The notes beneath the pieces are model-generated. The model had not been told where the DNA came from, searched no databases, and saw nothing but the letters and a program-made list of their open reading frames with translations. Shown piece by piece: positions 14,478 to 19,149 of a stretch of 19,149 bases of DNA. Origin of the DNA: Thermoleophilia bacterium (lineage in GTDB: Bacteria; Actinomycetota; Thermoleophilia; Gaiellales; Gaiellaceae). Each line of letters opens with the position of its first letter. The first letter of the stretch is position 1. The stretch is from assembly GCA_025935275.1 (NCBI GenBank), contig JAICVP010000008.1, positions 1-19,149 on the forward strand, given 5' to 3'. The translations under genes and the position numbers were made by a program.

Positions 14478-15448
14478 TCGTCCGCTGGGGTCTCGACGCC
14501 CTGTCCTCAGTGCTCGCCGACGTTGGCTCGGAGCGGCCGCTCCTCGTCACGACCGAGCGCTGGCGCGCGCTCGACCTCCCTGCGGCCAAGGCTTTCTACG
14601 GCGTCCACCCACACGGCTCGCCCCAGTCGGTCGCGGAGGCTACGGCCGCGGCCGAGGGGGCCGACGGCCTGCTCGCGGTGGGCGGCGGCAGCGCGATCGA
14701 CACCGCCAAGGCGGTCTCGGCCGCCACGGAGCTGCCGGTCGTCTCGGTTCCCACCACGTACTCCGGGGCCGAATGGACGCCCGGCTTCGGGATCCGCGAC
14801 GAGGCCCGGCGCGTGAAGGGAGGCGGCGTGGGCGCTCACGTCGAAGGCATCGTCTACGACCCCGAGCTCACGTATGACCTGCCGCCGGGCGAGACGGGCG
14901 GAACGGCGTTGAACGCGCTCGCCCACTGCGCCGAGGCGTTGTACGTCCAGGGAAGGAACGCCGAGGCCGACGCCGAGGCGCTCGCCGGCGCTCCGCTCAT
15001 CTCCGACAACCTCCCCCTCGTGCTCGCCGACGGGCACTATCCCGAGGGGAGGCGGGCGCTGCTCGAGGGCGCGATGCACGCGGGCGCGGCACTGGCCGGC
15101 GCGGGGCTCGGCCTCGGGCACGCCATGGCCCAGGCCGTCGGGGGCCGCTACGGCATCGCTCACGGAGCGGCGAACGCCATCTGCCTGCCCCCGGCTCTGC
15201 GCTTCAATCTGGAGGCCGCCGGCGCCGAGATCGAGCGCTTCGGCGACGCCATGCGCACGGACGACCCGATCGGCCGTGCGGAGGAGCTCGCGCGCCTCTC
15301 GGGGTTCACGCTCTTGCGCCACCTCGGCGTTCCGCACGACGACCTGCCCGAACTCGCGGCGGCCGCCGCCGAGCGGGGCGGCGCCAAGGCGAACCCGCGC
15401 CGGGCCTCAGTCGACGACGTTCTCGGGCTGTACGAGAGCGTCTGGTGA
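14474..15448 (+). CDS. Iron-alcohol-dehydrogenase superfamily protein, maleylacetate reductase-like
   Basis: A 324-residue enzyme related to maleylacetate reductases, which reduce maleylacetate to 3-oxoadipate late in aromatic degradation. The nucleotide-binding segment GGGSAIDTAKA is followed by VPTTYSGAEWTPGFGI, a maleylacetate reductase-type block. Candidate active-site residues are N147 and H151 (NALAHCAEALY), H216 (GLGHAMAQ) and H230 (GIAHGAAN). The first metal-ligand position, usually Asp in iron alcohol dehydrogenases, is Asn, as I recall for the maleylacetate branch. The second His of the usual HxxxH is Gln (HAMAQ). GTG 14474 overlaps the lysR stop. The resulting N-terminus (VIVRWGLDAL) is about ten residues shorter than usual. 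No ring-cleavage dioxygenase is nearby, so another short-chain keto substrate is possible. The 3' end overlaps the opposing methyltransferase gene. Confidence 0.8.
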   Translation: MIVRWGLDALSSVLADVGSERPLLVTTERWRALDLPAAKAFYGVHPHGSPQSVAEATAAAEGADGLLAVGGGSAIDTAKAVSAATELPVVSVPTTYSGAEWTPGFGIRDEARRVKGGGVGAHVEGIVYDPELTYDLPPGETGGTALNALAHCAEALYVQGRNAEADAEALAGAPLISDNLPLVLADGHYPEGRRALLEGAMHAGAALAGAGLGLGHAMAQAVGGRYGIAHGAANAICLPPALRFNLEAAGAEIERFGDAMRTDDPIGRAEELARLSGFTLLRHLGVPHDDLPELAAAAAERGGAKANPRRASVDDVLGLYESVW

Positions 15449-16321
15449 CGGGACCGCGACGAGCCTCAGCCTGACGACCGCAAGGTCGTCAGGGTCGTAG
15501 CCCTGAAACTTCTCGTCGAGGTCATCGGGTAACGCGAGCCCAGGGCGCCACGGCCGCTCCGCCACGACCTCGAAGCCGGCTCGCTCGAACGCGGCGACGT
15601 AGTCGGAACGCCGGAGGCGGTTCTGGTGCAGAAGCTTCGAGTTGACCAGGCTCCACTTTTGCTCGGAGTAGCGGAGGAAGTTGTACGGCGAGACCGAGTC
15701 GTCGAAGTGCGAGAAATGGTCGCTCAGGTCGATGCGTGAGCTCACGGCTCCGTCCGGTCGCAGGAGCCGGCGGCATTCGGCAAGCAGCGGCACGAGCTCG
15801 TCCTCCGGGATGTGCTCGAGGGTGCTCGTGCTCGTGACGAAGTCGACCGAGCCCGCTGGGAGACCGGTCGCGCGCGCATCCAACGGGGCGAGATAGCGGA
15901 TGCCGAAGCGCCGCTCGACCTCGGCCACCGATGCGATGGGCCCACCCGGCGCCCGCAGGCCGCGGTCGGCGGCGAGGCGCTCGAGTCGCTCGAGGCTCGT
16001 GTTCACGAGGTCGGTGCGCACGTTGGGCCGGAGGTCGACGAGGATCTGCCGCTCGACGCCGAGCGCCCAGAAGGAGAGCGGAACCGCCAGATCCCACCCG
16101 GCGCCGAACTCGTAGAAGACCGCCTCCGACAGGGGCCGCGGCGGCCCGTGCTCGCCGTAGGCCTCGATGTGGCGCTCTGCTCGTTCGAACCGGCGCCGGA
16201 AGCCTGCTTCGGGGCCCGGCAGCGAGTGGGTGACGTGGCGCTGCAGGAGATAGTTGGCGCGCTCTGCCTGCGGGAGCGCGCTGAGGCTCTTCTGCAGGAA
16301 CGCCTTGGCGAGCCACCGCAT
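15407..16321 (-). CDS. Class I SAM-dependent methyltransferase, substrate unknown
   Basis: A 304-residue protein. After about 95 residues that I do not recognise (including LQRHVTHSLPGP), it shows a Rossmann methyltransferase core: EFGAGWDLAVPLSFW as motif I, ILVDLRPNVRTDLVN as the acidic second strand, then DFVTSTSTLEHIPEDELVPLLAECRRLLRPDG as motifs IV-V. GAGWD is an unusual version of motif I. ATG 16321 is preferred because a TAATCT box lies seven bases upstream and the further open frame to 16411 runs into the divergent gene. Methyltransferases of this kind occur in glycan clusters, but the substrate cannot be inferred. Its last 14 codons overlap the end of the dehydrogenase gene on the other strand. 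Confidence 0.82.
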   Translation of the reverse strand: MRWLAKAFLQKSLSALPQAERANYLLQRHVTHSLPGPEAGFRRRFERAERHIEAYGEHGPPRPLSEAVFYEFGAGWDLAVPLSFWALGVERQILVDLRPNVRTDLVNTSLERLERLAADRGLRAPGGPIASVAEVERRFGIRYLAPLDARATGLPAGSVDFVTSTSTLEHIPEDELVPLLAECRRLLRPDGAVSSRIDLSDHFSHFDDSVSPYNFLRYSEQKWSLVNSKLLHQNRLRRSDYVAAFERAGFEVVAERPWRPGLALPDDLDEKFQGYDPDDLAVVRLRLVAVPSPDALVQPENVVD

Positions 16322-16328
16322 CGTGGGC

Positions 16329-16348
16329 AGATTAGAGACCGGTAGGCT
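16329..16348. promoter_or_regulatory. Back-to-back leaderless promoters of a divergent gene pair
   Basis: Only 37 bases separate the two start codons. On the minus strand TAATCT (16334-16329) ends seven bases before the methyltransferase ATG. On the plus strand TAGGCT (16343-16348) ends ten bases before the ATG at 16359. Neither start has a ribosome-binding sequence. The -35 region of each promoter would lie inside or next to the other gene's start. Confidence 0.45.
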
Positions 16349-16358
16349 TTCGACCGCG

Positions 16359-17006
16359 ATGGCCGACGACTGGCGGGTGACAATCGACTTCGACGACGAG
16401 GCCGACGGCACGCAGCTCGCCGAATGGCTGGCTGCGGTCGATCTCGAGGGCGAGCAGCGGGCATCTCTCGGCGACCGCGTGATCGTGAGCCGCGACGGCC
16501 CGCGCGTCTACCTCTATTCCGACTCCATGGAGCCGGCGCGGGAGGTCCTGCGCACGGTGTCCGCCCGCATCGAGCAGGAAGGCCTCGCCGCTGCCACCGT
16601 GCTCGAGCGCTGGCATCCCGTCGAGCAAGCGTGGAAGGACGCCTCGGTCCCGCTTCCCGATACGGCGGCCGAGATCGCCGAGGAGCACGAGCGTCTTCAG
16701 GAGCGGGAGGCCGCCGAGTCGGCGAAGACCGGAGCCGCGCAGTGGGAGGTGCGCGTCGAGCTCAGGAGCCACGAGGAGACCGAGAACCTGGCCGAGCGGC
16801 TCGAATCGGAAGGGATCCCGGTAGTCCGGCGGCACACGTTTCTCCTCGCCGGCGCGGCGAACGAGGACGACGCGAGGGCGCTCGCGGACCGGCTGCGGGG
16901 CGAGGTGCCCGAGGGCGCGAAGGTCGACGTCGAGCCGGGCGGCGGCATGGTCTGGGAGGTCGCTCCCAGGAATCCCTTCACCCTCTTCGGCGGCCTCGGC
17001 GGTTGA
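16359..17006 (+). CDS. Uncharacterised protein with two similar alpha/beta repeats
   Basis: A 215-residue soluble, acidic protein that I cannot assign to a named family. Two halves look related. Each starts with a W-x-V strand (WRVTIDFDDEADGTQLAEWL at 5-24 and WEVRVELRSHEETENLAERL at about 128-147), followed by a helix, a strand pair and a second helix (AREVLRTVSARI, then DARALADRLRGEV). This suggests a duplicated ferredoxin-like or RraB/SPOR-like small domain. A charged helical linker (IAEEHERLQEREAAES) joins them. The end, NPFTLFGGLGG, is a hydrophobic, glycine-rich tail. ATG 16359 is chosen over upstream in-frame starts because the divergent promoter lies just before it. It has no SD sequence. 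No function can be proposed. Confidence 0.8.
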   Translation: MADDWRVTIDFDDEADGTQLAEWLAAVDLEGEQRASLGDRVIVSRDGPRVYLYSDSMEPAREVLRTVSARIEQEGLAAATVLERWHPVEQAWKDASVPLPDTAAEIAEEHERLQEREAAESAKTGAAQWEVRVELRSHEETENLAERLESEGIPVVRRHTFLLAGAANEDDARALADRLRGEVPEGAKVDVEPGGGMVWEVAPRNPFTLFGGLGG

Positions 17007-17011
17007 TCGCG

Positions 17012-17030
17012 GGCTGGCCGCCGGCCAGCC
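17012..17030. terminator. Perfect GC-rich hairpin after the two-repeat protein gene
   Basis: GGCTGGCC (17012-17019) and GGCCAGCC (17023-17030) form a perfect eight-base inverted repeat with a GCC loop, six bases after the TGA. It lacks a T-tract. It may end upstream transcription, or be the first element of the MFS leader. Confidence 0.45.
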
Positions 17031-17203
17031 GCTGGGGTAGGCTGGTCCGGTTGAGCTATGACCTGATCGGAGGCCGCAGCGTGGAAATGGAACCGCACCC
17101 AACTTCCGGCGGCCTTCGCCTGCCCGGCTAGCTCCGCATCCCAGCGCGTCTCTCCGGGCCGGCCTGCCGCCGGCTTCGTGCCCTTCCCTGAGGAATGAGA
17201 GAC
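17031..17203 (+). other. Non-coding leader of the MFS gene: nested pairing potential and a 26-codon TTG ORF
   Basis: Nested complementary segments can be drawn: 17031-17038 with 17138-17145 (eight pairs, one G-U), 17053-17058 with 17129-17134, 17072-17077 with 17109-17114, and 17083-17086 with 17104-17107. A further hairpin has GCCGGC arms at 17158-17163 and 17169-17174, before the ribosome site (AGGA, 17191-17194). Alternatively, TAGGCT at 17038-17043 is a -10 box seven bases before TTG 17051, which opens a 26-codon frame closing at TAG 17129-17131 (MSYDLIGGRSVEMEPHPT and onward). The two readings conflict, because the promoter would exclude the outer stem. GC-rich DNA gives chance stems easily, so this is a candidate regulatory leader only. 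Confidence 0.35.
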
Positions 17204-18490
17204 GTGAACCCAGCAACGACCAAAGGCCTGCGCCACATCAAGATTCTGCGCCCCCTGGCGATCAGGGACTTTGCGCTGCTCTGGACCGGCGCGGCCATCT
17301 CACTCCTCGGCGACGGCGTCTACATCGTCGCGATCGCGTGGCAGGTCTACGAGCTTTCGGACACTCCGACGGCGCTCTCGCTGATCGGCGTGGCCTGGAC
17401 GCTGCCGATGGCGGCCTTCCTGCTGGTCGGCGGGGTGGTCAGCGACCGTATCGACCGGCGAAAGATCATGATTGCGACGGATCTCGTGCGCGCCTTCGCG
17501 GTCGCAGTGATCGCCGTGCTCTCGCTCTCGGGTGTGCTCGAGCTCTGGCATCTCTTCCTGCTCGCGGTGGTCTTCGGCACAGGAGACGCCTTCTTCGGCC
17601 CTGCGTTCAACTCGACGGTGCCGCAGATCGTCCCCCAGCGGCTGCTCGTCGAGGCCAACTCGCTCGACCAGTTCATCCGGCCCTTCATGATGGCGCTGGC
17701 CGGCCCGGCCATCGGCGGCCTGACCGTGGCCGCGCTCGGGGCCGGAGCCGCATTCGCGCTCGACGCGGGCTCCTTCGTGCTCTCGGCCCTTGCCATCTCC
17801 CTCATGTCGGGGACCTTCCGAGCCGACCGCAGCGCGGAGGAAGCGAACTCGGCGCTCGCCGACCTCCGCGAGGCGTTTCAGTTCGTGCGCACGCAACCCT
17901 GGCTCTGGGGAACGCTGCTCGGCGCGGCGATCTCGCTCCTGGCCTTCTGGGGCCCGATCGAGGTGCTCGTCCCGTTTCGGATCAAGAACGACCTCGGCGG
18001 CGACGCTGCCGACTTCGGCCTCGTCCTCGCGGCTGGAGGCGTGGGGGCGATCCTCGCCGCGGTCGTGATGGCGCAGCTCGGGCTTCCCCGCAAGCACATG
18101 ACTTTCATGTACGTGGCCTGGGCGATCGGCTGTCTGGGCATCGCAGGACTTGCATTCGCGACCGTGCTCTGGCAGGCGATGGCGTCATCCTTCGTCCAGC
18201 AGGCGCTGTTCGCCTCGGGCCTGGTCGTGTGGGGGACGCTGATGCAGACCCTAGTCCCCTCGCGCCTCCTCGGTCGCGTCACCAGCCTCGACTGGCTGGT
18301 CTCGACCTCGCTCGTACCGATCTCGTTTGCGTTGACCGGTCCGGTTGCTGCCGCGATCGGCGCCGAGGCGACGCTAGCGGGCGCGGGCGTGATCGCATGC
18401 GCGGCGACGCTGCTCTGCCTCCTGATCCCCGGCATGCGCGACACGGAGCGCGACGACCGGCTGAGCGTGCTCGTCGAGGAAGCTCGCTAG
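17204..18490 (+). CDS. MFS transporter, probable drug or small-molecule exporter (DHA3/MefA-like)
   Basis: A major facilitator protein of 428 residues with about twelve hydrophobic segments. It opens with LAIRDFALLWTGAAISLLGDGVYIVAIAWQVYEL, and the loop 2-3 motif appears as GGVVSDRIDRRKIMIATDLVRA. FGTGDAFFGPAFNSTVPQIVP and LDQFIRPFMMALAGPAIGG resemble the proton-driven macrolide/tetracycline exporter branch (MefA, Tet(V)-like). GTG 17204 is chosen because AGGA lies nine bases upstream; ATG 17195 directly abuts that site and would add three residues. The substrate is unknown. The long, possibly structured leader may control it. Its TAG stop shares the palindrome CTAG with the stop of the opposing pilin-like gene. 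Confidence 0.88.
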   Translation: MNPATTKGLRHIKILRPLAIRDFALLWTGAAISLLGDGVYIVAIAWQVYELSDTPTALSLIGVAWTLPMAAFLLVGGVVSDRIDRRKIMIATDLVRAFAVAVIAVLSLSGVLELWHLFLLAVVFGTGDAFFGPAFNSTVPQIVPQRLLVEANSLDQFIRPFMMALAGPAIGGLTVAALGAGAAFALDAGSFVLSALAISLMSGTFRADRSAEEANSALADLREAFQFVRTQPWLWGTLLGAAISLLAFWGPIEVLVPFRIKNDLGGDAADFGLVLAAGGVGAILAAVVMAQLGLPRKHMTFMYVAWAIGCLGIAGLAFATVLWQAMASSFVQQALFASGLVVWGTLMQTLVPSRLLGRVTSLDWLVSTSLVPISFALTGPVAAAIGAEATLAGAGVIACAATLLCLLIPGMRDTERDDRLSVLVEEAR

Positions 18491-18840
18491 CAGGGGCCGG
18501 CGACCGGCGCGTTCTCGTTCGGGCCGTTCATGTGCTGAACGTTCGCTCCGCTGCCTGCCTGGAGGCAGTAGGAGAACTTGTCGGCCCGCACGAGGGTGAC
18601 GCCGAACGAGGGCGGCAGCTGCGACTGGGCGCCGACGTAGGTGCCCGTGGCGTTGAACCATGCTTCCATGGCCGGGGTGACCTGCTGGAGGTTGACCGCG
18701 GCTGCGACCTGGCTGGCGTCGTCCTGCATCTGCTGCTGGTTGGCCGACACGGGAGCGGTGTCCTGCGCCGCCTTGAGGACGAGATAGCCGCCCACCGCCA
18801 GCGCGGCGAGCATGAATACGTAGCCGAAGAGTCTGCCCAC
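18487..18840 (-). CDS. Small single-pass membrane protein resembling a type IV pilin/pseudopilin
   Basis: Starting at GTG 18840 it has 117 residues: one N-terminal hydrophobic helix (about 4-22, LFGYVFMLAALAVGGYLVL) and an exported domain. NLQQVTPAMEAWFNATGTYVG and FSYCLQAGSG, with Cys92 and the terminal Cys117, closely resemble the alpha1-C helix and C-terminal disulfide loop of actinobacterial pilin-like proteins. The prepilin leader and GFTLIE-type cleavage site are absent, so it is not a standard prepilin. The start is uncertain: AGGAGG (18855-18860) is 14 bases from the GTG and is better spaced for an out-of-frame ATG at 18847. The frame is open to 19080, but that extension would run through the divergent promoter and gene. 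Confidence 0.62.
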   Translation of the reverse strand: MGRLFGYVFMLAALAVGGYLVLKAAQDTAPVSANQQQMQDDASQVAAAVNLQQVTPAMEAWFNATGTYVGAQSQLPPSFGVTLVRADKFSYCLQAGSGANVQHMNGPNENAPVAGPC

Positions 18841-18892
18841 GGGGCATATATCGGCCTCCTCGAAGGCCGGGTTGAATAAGAAGTCGAAATGA

Positions 18893-18919
18893 TTGCCATT
18901 AGCCAAGCGGTGGTATAGT
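18893..18919 (+). promoter_or_regulatory. Promoter of the FAD oxidoreductase gene, leaderless arrangement
   Basis: TGGTATAGT (18911-18919) is an extended -10 box (TG-N-TATAGT), the closest to consensus in the window. It ends six bases before GTG 18926, so transcription should begin at the start codon. TTGCCA (18893-18898) is a possible -35, though its 15-base spacer is short. No SD sequence is present. Confidence 0.6.
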
Positions 18920-18925
18920 CCGGCC

Positions 18926-19149
18926 GTGGCAGATGCGCTCCACTTCGACGTGCTCGTGATCGGAAGCGGGGCTTCGGGCCTTGCCTCCGCCGTGGCCGCC
19001 GAGCGGGCCGGCGCGCGCGTGGCGGTCGCGACGAAGGCGGCGCTCCAATCCTGCAACTCCGCGAAGGCCCAGGGCGGCATCCAGGCGGCCGTCGGCGACG
19101 ACGATTCGCCGGAGACCCATGCGGAGGACGTCTGGAAGAGCTCCCACGA
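18926..19149 (+). CDS. FAD-dependent fumarate reductase/L-aspartate oxidase family protein (N-terminus, partial)
   Basis: Only 74 codons are present; the gene continues beyond the window. The N-terminal FAD-binding fold is clear: FDVLVIGSGASGLASAVAAERAGARV with the GxGxxG at 13-18. SCNSAKAQGGIQAAVGDDDSPETHAEDV at 42-69 is the second FAD-contact block of the succinate dehydrogenase/fumarate reductase/NadB flavoprotein family. The position of the covalent FAD-histidine of SdhA/FrdA (SHTxAAQGG) is Asn44, as in NadB and soluble or TfrA-like members, so the FAD is probably not covalently attached. Candidate functions are L-aspartate oxidase (NAD synthesis) or a fumarate/succinate enzyme; the missing remainder would decide. 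GTG 18926 follows directly from the promoter position. Confidence 0.8.
   Translation, partial: MADALHFDVLVIGSGASGLASAVAAERAGARVAVATKAALQSCNSAKAQGGIQAAVGDDDSPETHAEDVWKSSH

Noticed and set aside
17031..17095. Thiamine pyrophosphate riboswitch-like order of elements (GGGGT, TTGAG, ACCTGATC, CAGCG, GGAAA) upstream of the MFS gene
   Set aside because: ACCTGATC matches well, but CTGAGA and ACCC are missing or altered, the P1/P2/P3 pairing cannot be drawn convincingly, and the exporter does not look like a thiamine transporter. A covariance-model search would settle it.

Overview
The window is a GC-rich (visibly well above 60%), gene-dense stretch of bacterial chromosome. Several features suggest a deep-branching actinobacterium, possibly Thermoleophilia: futalosine-type menaquinone genes, many GTG starts, tight ATGA/GTGA overlaps, and -10-like TANNNT boxes placed 6-8 bases before start codons, which is the pattern of leaderless mRNAs. 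The taxonomic assignment is inference. No RNA gene, CRISPR array, insertion sequence or phage gene was recognised.

Layout. (1) 1-4049, plus strand: the 3' end of a UbiE/MenG-type methyltransferase gene, then a trans-polyprenyl diphosphate synthase, mqnE, mqnA and mqnC. Their ends overlap or nearly abut, so this is one menaquinone operon. It covers ring precursor synthesis (part of the futalosine route), the isoprenoid tail and probably the final methylation. mqnB and mqnD are not in the window. Two hairpins and a T-rich tract end the operon. (2) 4124-9516, plus: a secreted phosphodiester-glycosidase-like protein, a DedA membrane protein, a PLP sugar aminotransferase and a membrane-anchored nucleotide-sugar 4,6-dehydratase. 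(3) 9567-13558, minus: a 5'-truncated PhoX/DUF839-like fragment, a DUF354 protein, an AsnB-type amidotransferase and a small initiating phosphoglycosyl transferase. Regions 2 and 3 look like one surface-glycan locus. The dehydratase and aminotransferase would make an amino-deoxy sugar nucleotide, the phosphoglycosyl transferase would load it on undecaprenyl phosphate, and AsnB and DUF354 would modify or extend it. DedA may recycle the lipid carrier.

(4) 13573-15448, plus: a LysR regulator translationally coupled to a maleylacetate-reductase-like dehydrogenase. A perfect LysR-type box (CATAA-N7-TTATG) lies at the divergent promoter shared with the glycan genes. (5) 15407-19149: a minus-strand methyltransferase whose 3' end overlaps the dehydrogenase by 42 bases; a divergent uncharacterised two-repeat protein; an MFS exporter behind a potentially structured leader; a convergent pilin-like protein sharing a CTAG stop with the exporter; and the 5' end of a FAD-dependent fumarate reductase/L-aspartate oxidase family gene with a probable leaderless promoter.

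Nothing here is clearly a new defence or mobile system. The best leads are the MFS leader, the LysR box bridging two unrelated functions, the compact lipid-linked glycan locus and the repeated leaderless promoter architecture.
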